Shown here: one piece after another, positions 53,268 to 61,207 of the stretch
Numbering within the stretch: the stretch's first letter is position 1
Layout: every line of letters starts with the position of its first letter
NCBI RefSeq assembly: GCF_024124905.1
Contig: NZ_JAMXST010000002.1
Location: 744,001 to 808,000, forward strand
DNA: 64,000 bases
Source of the DNA: Cellulosimicrobium cellulans
Lineage (GTDB): Bacteria > Actinomycetota > Actinomycetes > Actinomycetales > Cellulomonadaceae
Reading direction: 5' to 3'
Notes under the pieces: generated by a model
Told to the model about the DNA's origin: nothing
The model's input: only the letters and a program-made list of their open reading frames with translations
Databases searched by the model: none
Program-made: the position numbers and the translations under genes

Positions 53268-53789
53268 TCAGCGACGGCGCAGGCGGCTCAGGCCCCACGC
53301 GAGCGCGGCCGAGAACGCGACGACCGCCCCGAGCGCCTGCCCGCCGAGGATCACGCGGTTGAGGTCCAGCGCGGGCTGCCAGCGCACGCCCGCGTCGTCG
53401 ACGACGTAGACCCCCTTGGCGACGACGCGGACCCCGAAGCCGCCCCCGCCTCCGGAGCCCTCGCCGCCCGCCTCGCCGCCGGCGTTGCCGGACCCGGGGT
53501 CGGACGACGCGCCCGTGCTCGGCGTCGCGGCCTCCTCGCCCTCCGCCGGCGCGGACGCGGCCCCGATGCGGCGACGCCAGTCGGCCGCGCCCTTGCCGGA
53601 CAGCTCTCCCGCGCCGGAGCCCCAGCCCGAGCCGGTGCCGCCCCAGACGGTCGCGACGGGGATGACGAGCGTGCCGTCGCGCTCGTAGGACTCTCCGAAG
53701 ACGCGACGCACGGTGAGCGTGTCGCGTGCCGCGTGGGTGATGTGCGCCGGGTCGACCGGGGACGTGTCCGAGCTCGCGTGTGTGCTCAT
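53268..53789 (-). CDS. GerW (YtfJ)-family protein
   Basis: The 173-residue protein carries the GerW/YtfJ family pattern: VRRVFGESYERDGTLVIPVA, a Gly-rich GGTGSGWGSG segment, a low-complexity insertion (about 85-125) and GGFGVRVVAKGVYVVDDAG. A C-terminal hydrophobic helix (about 148-168, VILGGQALGAVVAFSAALAWG) may anchor it. GerW is a sporulation protein in Bacillus, but the family is widespread in non-sporulating actinobacteria with unknown role. The ATG follows TACCCT (53797-53802, minus) by 7 bases, so it is probably leaderless. Confidence 0.8.
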   Translation of the reverse strand: MSTHASSDTSPVDPAHITHAARDTLTVRRVFGESYERDGTLVIPVATVWGGTGSGWGSGAGELSGKGAADWRRRIGAASAPAEGEEAATPSTGASSDPGSGNAGGEAGGEGSGGGGGFGVRVVAKGVYVVDDAGVRWQPALDLNRVILGGQALGAVVAFSAALAWGLSRLRRR

Positions 53790-53889
53790 GGCAGGAAGGG
53801 TAGACCTGCGGTCCCGGGTGCGCGCGGGGTGCGGCGCGGCGGGTCGTACCGGCCCGCCGCACCGCACCGACGCGCTCCCGCACGGGCGG

Positions 53890-54678
53890 TCAGGCGTCGC
53901 ACTCCGGGAGGACGGTGAACGCCGACTCGTCGCCGAGCATCGTCTGCAGCGTGCTCACCGGGACGAGCAGCGACTTGTCGGTCGACGTCTTCGCGTAGAC
54001 GACGCCGATGACCTCGCCGGCGTCGTTGAGCGCCGCGGAGCCGGAGCTCCCCGGCTCGACCGGGGCGTCGGTGACGAGCACCTCGCCGAGGTTCTCGTGC
54101 AACGGGTCCGTCGTCGTCCCGATGACGGAGCCCTGCGTCACCGTGAGCCGACCGCCCTCGGGGTAGCCCACGACCGTCACCGGGTCGCCCGGCGCCGGGT
54201 CGGCCGCCGCGAGGGTGGGGGCCGACGGGAGGTCCTCCGCCGTCCGGACGATCGCGAGGTCCGCGAGACCGGCCACGCTCGCGGTCTGGGCCGCGATGTC
54301 GCGGCCGTCGTAGGTGAGGAGCTGCAGCGAGCGTGACGAGTCGACCACGTGCTTGTTGGTGATGAGCGTCCGGGAGTCGACGGCGAACCCCGAGCCGGTC
54401 GACAGCCCGTCGCAGCGCACGTTGCGGATGCGCACGGCCATGCGCCGGACCGCGTCGAAGCCGTCCGCCGAAAGGTTCTCCGACCCCGCCGGGTCGTCGG
54501 GCGCGACGAGCGACGGAACGACCGAGTCCGGCACGGGCTCGGGGAGCTCCGGCAGGACGCCGCAGGCCGCCAGCGAGCCGGCGAGCAGGGACGCCGAGAC
54601 GAGGGACCCGACGACACGCCGGCGGACGGAGCGCCCGGCGTCGCCCCGGGCGGACGGCCCGGGTCGGCGCCGGGTCAT
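53890..54678 (-). CDS. Secreted trypsin-like serine protease (S1C), lipoprotein
   Basis: The 262-residue protease has a basic N-terminus, a signal peptide with lipobox LAGSLAACGVL (Cys at about 31) and a chymotrypsin-fold domain. The catalytic triad is visible: His in TNKHVVD, Asp in LADLAIVRT and Ser in VEPGSSGSAAL. There is no PDZ domain, so it is shorter than DegP/HtrA enzymes. The ATG overlaps the upstream coiled-coil gene stop. It is the last gene of a three-gene overlapping operon. Confidence 0.87.
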   Translation of the reverse strand: MTRRRPGPSARGDAGRSVRRRVVGSLVSASLLAGSLAACGVLPELPEPVPDSVVPSLVAPDDPAGSENLSADGFDAVRRMAVRIRNVRCDGLSTGSGFAVDSRTLITNKHVVDSSRSLQLLTYDGRDIAAQTASVAGLADLAIVRTAEDLPSAPTLAAADPAPGDPVTVVGYPEGGRLTVTQGSVIGTTTDPLHENLGEVLVTDAPVEPGSSGSAALNDAGEVIGVVYAKTSTDKSLLVPVSTLQTMLGDESAFTVLPECDA

Positions 54679-55496
54679 CCGGCGAGCTCCTGCTGGAGCT
54701 GGGAGTTCGCGTCCGTGGCCTCCTGGCACAGCAGGTCGACCTGGTCGGCGAAGCGCTCCAGGTCCGCGGGGTCGTACGCGTCGCGGTTGTTGAGGTAGCC
54801 GATGAGCTGCGTCTGCGCCGTCGTGCACTGGCCGAGCGCGGCCGCGACCTTGCCGGCCGCCTCCGAGACCCGGCTCTGGTAGTCGAGGTACTGCTGCGAC
54901 GCCTCGTTCTCGTCGCCGAGCTGTGCCTTCTCGTTGGCGAGGTCGCTGATGCGGTCCTGCGCGGCCGTGAGCTGGGTGCGCGCGGAGTCGAGCTCGGCGT
55001 TCGCGCCGTCGAGCTCGGTCTGGAGCCGGGCGACGTCCTCGCCCAGGCCGCGGGCCTCGCCCTCCCAGTCCGCGCTCGACTCCTGCCACCGCGTCGTGGT
55101 GACCCACAGGTAGGCGCCCACCCCCAGGGCGGCCGCGAGGAGGAGGGACAGCACCACGATGGCGACCACCGCACCGCGGCGGCGGCGCGGCGGCGCGGTC
55201 GCGTCACCGGCGGACGGCACCCCCTCCGATCCGGGTGCGCCGGTGCCCGGTGCGCCGACGCTCCGGGGGACGGTGGCTCCCGGGACCGCGCCCGCGCCGA
55301 CGGTGCCGGGCGCGGTGCCCGAGGCCGTGCCCCGCGCAGCGGAGGCCGGGGCGAACGACGGCGGTCCACCGGCCGAGGCGCGCGCGCCCGGGTCCGCGGG
55401 GGGCGTCGTCCCCCGCGGGACGCTCTCCGGTCGGGTCGGCGACGGCGGCGGCTCGTGGGACCCGCCGTGCGGCGGGGGCACCGGGGGCGTGCTCAA
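54675..55496 (-). CDS. Single-span membrane protein with extracytoplasmic coiled coil (TTG start)
   Basis: The 273-residue protein has a Pro/Gly/Ala-rich cytoplasmic region (about 1-105), one membrane helix (about 107-130, VVAIVVLSLLLAAALGVGAYL) and an outside coiled coil (about 135-210) with Glu/Asp/Gln heptads. A short C-terminal helical part contains two cysteines. No ATG or GTG fits; TTG at 55496 overlaps the DUF1844 stop exactly as T-TGA, matching the coupling style of the region. I do not recognise a family. Its stop overlaps the S1C protease start, suggesting the two act together at the envelope. Confidence 0.75.
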   Translation of the reverse strand: MSTPPVPPPHGGSHEPPPSPTRPESVPRGTTPPADPGARASAGGPPSFAPASAARGTASGTAPGTVGAGAVPGATVPRSVGAPGTGAPGSEGVPSAGDATAPPRRRRGAVVAIVVLSLLLAAALGVGAYLWVTTTRWQESSADWEGEARGLGEDVARLQTELDGANAELDSARTQLTAAQDRISDLANEKAQLGDENEASQQYLDYQSRVSEAAGKVAAALGQCTTAQTQLIGYLNNRDAYDPADLERFADQVDLLCQEATDANSQLQQELAG

Positions 55497-55855
55497 CTCA
55501 CGGCGCCCGTGTACTTCTCGCCCGGGCCCTCGCCCGGGGCGTCGGGGTAGACCGACGCCTCGCGGAACGCGAGCTGGAGCGAGCGCAGCCCGTCGCGGAG
55601 CGAGCGGGCGTGCTGGTTGCCGATGTCCGGAGCGCTCGCCGTGACGAGCGCGGCGAGCGCGTTGATGAGCTTGCGCGCCTCGTCGAGGTCGAGGTGGCCC
55701 TGCTCCTGCGCGTCCTCGGCCAGGCCGCACTTGACGGCCGCGGCGCTCATGAGGTGGACGGCCGCGGACGTGATGACCTCCACGGCGGCGACGTCGGCGA
55801 TGTCGCGCACCGCGTCGGTGGCGGGGTCGGGCACGGCGGCGTTCTCGGTACTCAT
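55493..55855 (-). CDS. DUF1844 protein
   Basis: The 120-residue protein matches DUF1844 throughout: DIADVAAVEVITSAAVHLMSAAAVKCGLAED, DEARKLINALAALVTASAP and a C-terminal RSLRDGLRSLQLAFREASV with a Gly/Pro tail. It is helical, with no known function. In actinobacteria it normally lies next to infC; here the katA-fur pair and a palindromic repeat separate them. The ATG at 55855 follows AAAGAT (55863-55868, minus) by 7 bases, so a leaderless start is possible. Confidence 0.87.
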   Translation of the reverse strand: MSTENAAVPDPATDAVRDIADVAAVEVITSAAVHLMSAAAVKCGLAEDAQEQGHLDLDEARKLINALAALVTASAPDIGNQHARSLRDGLRSLQLAFREASVYPDAPGEGPGEKYTGAVS

Positions 55856-55922
55856 GGCGACCATCTTTCCATCCTGTCGTGCCGTGCCGCCCACCCCGGA
55901 CGCGACCCGTCTCCCGGCGTCA

Positions 55923-56000
55923 CCGAGAGAGCGACCTGCCGCCGAGAGAGCGACGTACCGGCGCGGTACGTCGCTCTCTCGGCAGGGGATCGCTCTCTCG
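55923..56000. repeat. Nested palindrome built from four GAGAGAGCGA units
   Basis: CCGAGAGAGCGAC occurs at 55923-55935 and 55942-55954. It recurs inverted at 55970-55982 and, with one change, at about 55988-56000. The inner pair forms a perfect 19-bp stem (55941-55959 with 55965-55983) around a 5-base GGCGC loop; the outer pair can extend it. It begins 10 bases beyond the katA stop and 67 bases from the DUF1844 start. It could be a bidirectional terminator or a repetitive extragenic palindrome. Confidence 0.85.
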
Positions 56001-56009
56001 CGGACGGGG

Positions 56010-57524
56010 TCAGACGCGGACCGGCTCCGCCGCGGTGCCGGGCTGGCCGCCCTCGACGGGCGCGCCGGTGGCGGCGAGCGCGACGCGCAGCGCGCCCCCG
56101 AGGCCCGCGTCGACGTTCGTCCAGTACGCGATCGCGCGCTCGCGGATGTCCTCGCTGCGAACGGCGCCGACGTGGCCCGTGATCGTCTCGAGGAAGCGCG
56201 CGCGTGCCGCGTCGTCGAAGACCTCGCGGTAGAGCGTGCCGGCCTGGCCGAAGTCGTCGTCCTCCGGGTGCAGCGTTGCGGCGCTGCGCGTCAGCTCGCC
56301 GTCGGCCTCCCAGCCGGCGGACTCCGCCGCGCGGGCCGGGTCGGCGTGCGCGCCGCCCCGGCTGTTCGGCGCGTACACCGGCGTGGTCGCCGACGAGAAC
56401 GAGTAGCGCATCGACCCGTCCTTCGCGTACGAGTGACCGCCCTCGGCCGCGGCGTGCGGCGCGTTCACCGGGAGCTGGGCGTGGTTCGTGCCCACGCGGT
56501 ACCGGTGGGCGTCGGCGTAGGAGAAGATGCGCGCGAGCAGCATCTTGTCCGGGCTCGTCGCGATGCCCGGGACGAAGTTGCTCGGCGCGAACGTCGCCTG
56601 CTCGATCTGCGCGAAGTAGTTCTCCGGGTTGCGGTTCAGCTCCATGACGCCCACCTCGATCAGCGGGTAGTCGGCGTGCGGCCACACCTTCGTGAGGTCG
56701 AACGGGTTGAACCGGTAGGTCTTCGCGTCCTCGTACGGCATGACCTGGACCGAGAGCGTCCAGCGCGGGAAGTCGCCCGCCTCGATGTGCTCGTACAGGT
56801 CGCGGATGTGGTGGTCCGAGTCCGACCCGGCGAGCTGCGAGGCCTCGTCAGCGGTGAGGTTCTTGATGCCCTGCTGGGTCTTGAAGTGGTACTTGACCCA
56901 GAACCGCTCGCCCGCCGCGTTGATCCACTGGTAGGTGTGCGAGCCGAACCCGTCCATGTGGCGCCAGCTCGACGGGAGGCCGCGGTCGCCCATGAGCCAG
57001 GTCACCTGGTGCGCCGACTCGGGGGAGAGCGACCAGAAGTCCCACTGCATGTCGTTGTCGCGCAGGTTCGAGCCCGGCAGGCGCTTCTGCGACCGGATGA
57101 AGTCGGGGAACTTGATGCCGTCGCGCAGGAAGAACACGGGCGTGTTGTTGCCGACGAGGTCGTAGTTGCCCTCGGTCGTGTAGAACTTCAGCGCGAAGCC
57201 GCGGGGGTCGCGCCACGTGTCGGGGGAGCCCTGCTCGCCCGCGACGGAGGAGAAGCGCGCGAGCATCTCGGTGGTCGTGCCGGGCTGGAAGAGCGCCGCG
57301 CGCGTGTACGCGCTGACGTCGTTCGTCACCGTGAACGTCCCGAAGGCACCGCCGCCCTTGGCGTGCACGACGCGCTCCGGGACGCGCTCGCGGTTGAACT
57401 GGGCCAGCTTCTCGACGAGGTAGTGGTCGTGCAGGACGATCGGCCCGTCGGCACCGACGGTCTGGGCGTGGGCGTCCGACGCGACGGGCGCGCCGGCGTT
57501 CGTGGTGGTGAAGGGGGCGGTCAT
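56010..57524 (-). CDS. katA: Monofunctional heme catalase
   Basis: The 504-residue small-subunit (clade 3-type) catalase dismutates hydrogen peroxide. The active-site His lies in [12 protein letters not shown], the distal Asn in [13 protein letters not shown], the signature [20 protein letters not shown] is intact, and the proximal heme Tyr lies in [15 protein letters not shown]. The length is typical, with no large-subunit C-terminal domain. GGAAGGAGACCC precedes the ATG. It lies 115 bases downstream of the Fur-family gene in the same orientation. Confidence 0.96.
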   Translation of the reverse strand: MTAPFTTTNAGAPVASDAHAQTVGADGPIVLHDHYLVEKLAQFNRERVPERVVHAKGGGAFGTFTVTNDVSAYTRAALFQPGTTTEMLARFSSVAGEQGSPDTWRDPRGFALKFYTTEGNYDLVGNNTPVFFLRDGIKFPDFIRSQKRLPGSNLRDNDMQWDFWSLSPESAHQVTWLMGDRGLPSSWRHMDGFGSHTYQWINAAGERFWVKYHFKTQQGIKNLTADEASQLAGSDSDHHIRDLYEHIEAGDFPRWTLSVQVMPYEDAKTYRFNPFDLTKVWPHADYPLIEVGVMELNRNPENYFAQIEQATFAPSNFVPGIATSPDKMLLARIFSYADAHRYRVGTNHAQLPVNAPHAAAEGGHSYAKDGSMRYSFSSATTPVYAPNSRGGAHADPARAAESAGWEADGELTRSAATLHPEDDDFGQAGTLYREVFDDAARARFLETITGHVGAVRSEDIRERAIAYWTNVDAGLGGALRVALAATGAPVEGGQPGTAAEPVRV

Positions 57525-57565
57525 GGGTCTCCTTCCGTGGGCCGCGGGTCGCGGCCCGTCTGGCG

Positions 57566-57591
57566 TTCTCATACCGGGATCTTCGTGAGAA
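57566..57591. promoter_or_regulatory. Candidate operator upstream of katA
   Basis: TTCTCA (57566-57571) and TGAGAA (57586-57591) form an inverted repeat with a 14-base spacer in the fur-katA gap, 42 bases before the katA ATG. Half-site composition and position fit a peroxide- or metal-responsive regulator site. It differs from the palindrome at the fur promoter, so binding by the same protein is uncertain. Confidence 0.45.
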
Positions 57592-57639
57592 AACGGGCGC
57601 GCTCCGGGTGCGCGAGGCACGGGGAGCGGGCGGGGGCGG

Positions 57640-58104
57640 TCAGTCCGCGCAGTCGGGGCAGAGGCCCCAGAACGTCACCTCGGCGGTGTCGATCTGGAAC
57701 CCCGACGTGCTGCTCGGCGTCAGGCAGGGGGCGTGACCGACGGTGCAGTCCACGTCGGCGACGGCGCCGCAGCCCCGGCACACGACGTGGTGGTGGTTGT
57801 CGTCGAGGCGGCGCTCGTAGCGCGCAGGATGGCCCGCGGGCTCGATCCGGCGGACCAGACCCTTGTCGGTGAGCGTGTGCAGGACGTCGTAGACCGCCTG
57901 GACCGAGACGGAGCCGAGCGACGCGCGCGCGGCGCGCAGGACGTCGTCGGCGTCGGCGTGCTGCTGGAGCTCGACCGCGTCGAGCACGGCCAACCGGGCC
58001 GCGGTGACGCGCAGGCCGTGCTCCCGGAGCTCGCCCTCGTGGCGGGCGCGTCGTGGCCCGTCGTCGAGGGTCGTCCCCGCGCCGGGCGTCGGTCCTGTCG
58101 TCAT
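57640..58104 (-). CDS. Fur-family regulator (CatR/FurA-like)
   Basis: The 154-residue winged-helix metalloregulator contains [13 protein letters not shown] and [22 protein letters not shown] (DNA-binding part). The metal site has [10 protein letters not shown], and the structural zinc pair closes with CPDC. Position directly upstream of a catalase and the FurA/CatR-like spelling point to a peroxide sensor controlling katA and itself, rather than an iron-uptake Fur. The ATG at 58104 follows TAGAGT (58111-58116, minus) by 6 bases, giving a leaderless message. Confidence 0.9.
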   Translation of the reverse strand: MTTGPTPGAGTTLDDGPRRARHEGELREHGLRVTAARLAVLDAVELQQHADADDVLRAARASLGSVSVQAVYDVLHTLTDKGLVRRIEPAGHPARYERRLDDNHHHVVCRGCGAVADVDCTVGHAPCLTPSSTSGFQIDTAEVTFWGLCPDCAD

Positions 58105-58110
58105 GGCACC

Positions 58111-58140
58111 ACTCTAACCACGTAAACTGGAAGAGTTCCA
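58111..58140 (-). promoter_or_regulatory. Promoter and palindromic operator of the Fur-family gene
   Basis: TAGAGT (58111-58116) is the -10. The palindrome TGGAACTCTTCCA (58128-58140) covers the -35 region, the usual place for an autorepressor. Adjacent bases extend the symmetry to about TTGGAA-CTC-TTCCAG. No Shine-Dalgarno, consistent with a leaderless transcript. Confidence 0.7.
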
Positions 58141-58405
58141 ATGATGGAGGCGATCAGGAGATCGCCGTCGGGCGGGTGCGAACATCCGGCCCGCCCTCTG
58201 CTATCCTTGATGGCTGACCGACTCGTGCGCGTCTCCTCGTCCGGCTTCCGGGCGACGGGAGGGGTGCGAGTGCGCAAGTGGATCTCATCCCACCCGGGTC
58301 TCGACCGCCGACGAACGTCGCGACAGAGGCCGGGTCCTGGTCCGGGACGCACCCTTCGGGGACGTTCCGACGTGGTCGTCGCCCGGTGCGACGTCCCGAC
58401 CTGAT
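58141..58405 (+). promoter_or_regulatory. infC promoter region and long leader
   Basis: No gene is supported in this 265-base stretch. TATCCT (58202-58207) is the best -10 for infC and would give a leader of about 270 bases. An inverted repeat GGCGATC-AGGA-GATCGCC (58149-58166) lies between the divergent fur and infC signals. An open frame from ATG 58210 (64 codons) has no family resemblance and is not annotated. Confidence 0.5.
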
Positions 58406-58440
58406 GGCCTCCGCCCTGCGCTCAGGGACGGAGGCCTTCT
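58406..58440 (+). terminator. Terminator/attenuator hairpin in the infC leader
   Basis: GGCCTCCG (58406-58413) pairs with CGGAGGCC (58429-58436). Inside, CCCTG (58414-58418) pairs with CAGGG (58423-58427) over a CGCT loop, leaving only one bulged A. The stem is followed at once by TTCTTCGTC. This 13-pair hairpin ends 45 bases before the infC start codon and has the shape of an intrinsic terminator, i.e. an attenuation point for the infC-rpmI-rplT operon. Confidence 0.8.
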
Positions 58441-58481
58441 TCGTCCCGGGTGGTCTACCGACGACTTCCTAGGAGCATCAC

Positions 58482-59483
58482 ATCAGCGAGCCTCGCATCA
58501 ACGATCGGATCCGCGTCCCCGAGGTCCGACTCATCGGTCCCGGCGGGGAGCAGGTCGGCGTCGTCCGCACCGAGGTTGCCCTGAGCCTTGCCCAGGACGC
58601 GGACCTCGACCTCGTCGAGGTCGCCCCGGACGCCCGGCCCCCCGTCGCCAAGCTCATGGACTTCGGCAAGTTCAAGTACGAGTCCGACATGAAGGCGCGT
58701 GAGGCGCGGCGCAACCAGGCGAACACGGTCCTCAAGGAGATCCGCTTCCGCCTGAAGATCGACCCGCACGACTACGGCACCAAGAAGGGCCACGTCGAGC
58801 GCTTCCTCGCCGCGGGCGACAAGGTCAAGGTCATGATCATGTTCCGTGGCCGTGAGCAGTCGCGCCCCGAGATGGGCGTCCGCCTGCTCCAGCGCCTCGC
58901 GGACGACGTCGCGGAGCTCGGCTTCGTGGAGTCGATGCCGAAGCAGGACGGCCGCAACATGACCATGGTGCTCGGCCCGGTGAAGAAGAAGGCCGACGCC
59001 AAGAGCGAGCAGCGCAAGCGGGCGCAGGAGGCCGAGCCCCGGCTGACGAAGTCCGCCCAGCGCGCCGCGGCGCGGACCGGCGACGGCGCGGAGCCCGGCG
59101 ACCTCGACGCGCCCGAGGCCGTCGCGGTCACCGAGAGCACCGAGGCCCCTGCGGTCGAGACCGCCCCGGCCCCGGCCGAGGCGGCTGCCCCCGCCGAGGC
59201 TCCGGCCGCCGAGGCGCCCGCGCCGAAGGCTGCTCCCGCGCCGAAGGCTGCCGCACCGCGATCGGCGCCCGCGCCGCGTCCGGCCGCGGCACCGCGTCCC
59301 GCTGCCCGACCGGCTGCGGACTCGAAGCCCGCGGCGCCGCGCCCGGCCACCCCCCGTCCGGCACCGGCGGCGCCGTCCGCGCCGGCGTCCGGTGCCAAGC
59401 CGGCGGCCCCCAAGCCTGTCGCGCCCAAGCCGAGCGCCCCGCGCCCGGCGCCCAAGCCGGCACCGCGAGGCAAGGCCGGCTGA
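58482..59483 (+). CDS. infC: Translation initiation factor IF-3 with ATC start codon
   Basis: The 333-residue factor discriminates initiator tRNA and start codons on the 30S subunit. The start is ATC at 58482: AGGAG lies 6 bases upstream, an in-frame TAG sits at 58470-58472, and no ATG, GTG or TTG falls between. Translation then gives the conserved [18 protein letters not shown]. The IF3 N- and C-domains fill about 1-180 ([15 protein letters not shown] and [14 protein letters not shown]), and an Ala/Pro-rich tail follows (about 190-333). A non-AUG start allows IF3 to limit its own synthesis, as known in enteric bacteria. Confidence 0.95.
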   Translation: MSEPRINDRIRVPEVRLIGPGGEQVGVVRTEVALSLAQDADLDLVEVAPDARPPVAKLMDFGKFKYESDMKAREARRNQANTVLKEIRFRLKIDPHDYGTKKGHVERFLAAGDKVKVMIMFRGREQSRPEMGVRLLQRLADDVAELGFVESMPKQDGRNMTMVLGPVKKKADAKSEQRKRAQEAEPRLTKSAQRAAARTGDGAEPGDLDAPEAVAVTESTEAPAVETAPAPAEAAAPAEAPAAEAPAPKAAPAPKAAAPRSAPAPRPAAAPRPAARPAADSKPAAPRPATPRPAPAAPSAPASGAKPAAPKPVAPKPSAPRPAPKPAPRGKAG

Positions 59484-59592
59484 CGGCCGGCAGCACAGAC
59501 CGACCCTGCTCGGGGTCCGGGCCCACCGGCCAGGACCCGAACACGTCGGCCGCCGCGAGGCGGCTGACCGGACACAAGGAGAGACGGCAGTC

Positions 59593-59787
59593 ATGCCGAA
59601 GAACAAGACGCACTCGGGTGCCAAGAAGCGCTTCCGCATCACGGGTACCGGCAAGGTCATGCGCGAGCAGGCCAACGCTCGACACCTGCTCGAGCACAAG
59701 GCCACCAAGCGCAAGCGCCGCCTCGCCCAGGACCAGGTGGTCTCGCCCGCCGACGTCAAGACCATCAAGAAGCTGCTCGGCAAGTGA
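59593..59787 (+). CDS. rpmI: 50S ribosomal protein L35
   Basis: This is a 64-residue basic ribosomal protein with the standard opening [20 protein letters not shown] and the closing [22 protein letters not shown] precedes the ATG. Second gene of the IF3-L35-L20 operon, 109 bases after infC; that gap holds no other gene. Confidence 0.97.
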   Translation: MPKNKTHSGAKKRFRITGTGKVMREQANARHLLEHKATKRKRRLAQDQVVSPADVKTIKKLLGK

Positions 59788-59855
59788 CCCGGCAGGTGGC
59801 GGGATCCGCCACCGACCGGCTCACCCCCTGAGCCCCGAACTGCAAGGAGCATCAC

Positions 59856-60242
59856 GTGGCACGCGTGAAGCGGGCGGTCAACGCCCAGAAGAAGCGCCGT
59901 ACGACCCTCGAGCGCGCCAGCGGCTACCGCGGCCAGCGCTCGCGCCTCTACCGCAAGGCGAAGGAGCAGGTCACCCACTCCCTCGTCTACTCCTACCGTG
60001 ACCGCAAGGCGCGCAAGGGCGACTTCCGCAAGCTGTGGATCCAGCGCATCAACGCGGCGTCGCGCGCGCAGGGCCTGACGTACAACCGCCTCATCCAGGG
60101 CCTCAAGGCCGCGGGTGTCGAGGTCGACCGTCGCCTGCTCGCCGAGCTCGCGGTCAACGACGTGGCCGCGTTCAACGCGCTGGTCCAGGTCGCGAAGGAC
60201 GCGCTCCCCGAGGACGTCAACGCGCCGAAGGCCGCAGCCTGA
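59856..60242 (+). CDS. rplT: 50S ribosomal protein L20
   Basis: The 128-residue 23S rRNA-binding protein is needed early in 50S assembly. It opens [19 protein letters not shown] and contains [23 protein letters not shown] and LNRK-type features of the family. The GTG is preceded by AAGGAGCATC. In other bacteria L20 represses this operon by binding the leader mRNA. Its stop overlaps the next gene (CTGA). Confidence 0.97.
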   Translation: MARVKRAVNAQKKRRTTLERASGYRGQRSRLYRKAKEQVTHSLVYSYRDRKARKGDFRKLWIQRINAASRAQGLTYNRLIQGLKAAGVEVDRRLLAELAVNDVAAFNALVQVAKDALPEDVNAPKAAA

Positions 60243-61207
60243 CCAGCACCTCACCAGGCCGCGCGTCGGCCCCGGACGCCCGGTCGGCGCCCGGTCCGCT
60301 CGACCCCACGCTGACGAACCCTCGCAGCGACCGGGTCAAGGCGGTCCGAGCGCTGGCCGGGCGTCCGGCGCGTTCACGGCACGGACAGCTCCTCGTGGAG
60401 GGCCCCCAGGGCGTGCGCGAGGCCGTGCGGCTCGCGCCCGACCTGGTCCGCGACGTCTACGTGACGCCGACGGCGGGCGAGCGCTACCCCGAGATCGTCG
60501 GGGACGCCCGCGCGGCGGGCCTGCACGTCCACGTCGCGACGGCCGAGGTGCTGACCGCGATGAGCGCCGACGCGCAGGGCGTGCTCGCCGTCGTCCGCGC
60601 GCACGAGCCGACGCTCGGGGACGTCGTGGCCACGCTCGCCGGGCCCGGCCGCGAGCGGCCCGCCCTCGTCGCGGTGCTGGCGACGGTGCGCGACCCGGGG
60701 AACGCCGGGACCGTGATCCGGGCCGCCGACGCGGCCGGCGCGGACGCGGTCGTGCTCGCGGGCGAGAGCGTGGACGTGCACAACCCCAAGGTCGTCCGCT
60801 CGACCGCGGGATCGTTGTTCCACCTTCCCGTCGTCACGGGCGTGAGCCTCGCGGACGCGGTGGCCGCGCTGCGCGATGCCGGGCTCACGGTGCTCGCCGC
60901 CGACGGCGCGGGCGACCTGGATCTGGACGACCTCCTCGACGTGGCCGGGCCCGCGGGCGCGGGGGCGCTCGACGACGGACAGCGGCGCGTCGACCTCGCG
61001 GCCCCGACCGCCTGGGTCTTCGGGAACGAGGCCTGGGGCCTGCCCGAGCGGGACCGGGAGCTCGCCGACGCGGTCGTGCGCGTCCCGATCCGTGGGCTCG
61101 CCGAGTCGCTCAACCTCGCGACCGCCGCGACGGTGTGCCTCTACGCCTCGAGCCGGGCGCACCGGCCTGCCCGGCATCCGGCCGCGGCGGGAGGGGCCGG
61201 CGCGTGA
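60239..61207 (+). CDS. SpoU/TrmH-family RNA 2'-O-methyltransferase
   Basis: The protein (about 322 residues) has an N-terminal L30e-like substrate-binding domain ([28 protein letters not shown]). A SpoU methyltransferase knot domain follows, with [52 protein letters not shown] and [19 protein letters not shown]. It probably methylates 23S rRNA. No ATG, GTG or TTG exists upstream of the conserved LVEGP motif; CTG at 60239 overlaps the rplT stop and is the best start. GTG within LVEGP would delete the conserved N-terminus. Confidence 0.85.
   Translation: MTSTSPGRASAPDARSAPGPLDPTLTNPRSDRVKAVRALAGRPARSRHGQLLVEGPQGVREAVRLAPDLVRDVYVTPTAGERYPEIVGDARAAGLHVHVATAEVLTAMSADAQGVLAVVRAHEPTLGDVVATLAGPGRERPALVAVLATVRDPGNAGTVIRAADAAGADAVVLAGESVDVHNPKVVRSTAGSLFHLPVVTGVSLADAVAALRDAGLTVLAADGAGDLDLDDLLDVAGPAGAGALDDGQRRVDLAAPTAWVFGNEAWGLPERDRELADAVVRVPIRGLAESLNLATAATVCLYASSRAHRPARHPAAAGGAGA

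Noticed and set aside
58210-58404. 64-codon open frame in the infC leader
   Set aside because: It starts within a few bases of the proposed -10, has no family resemblance and runs up to the attenuator; better read as untranslated leader.
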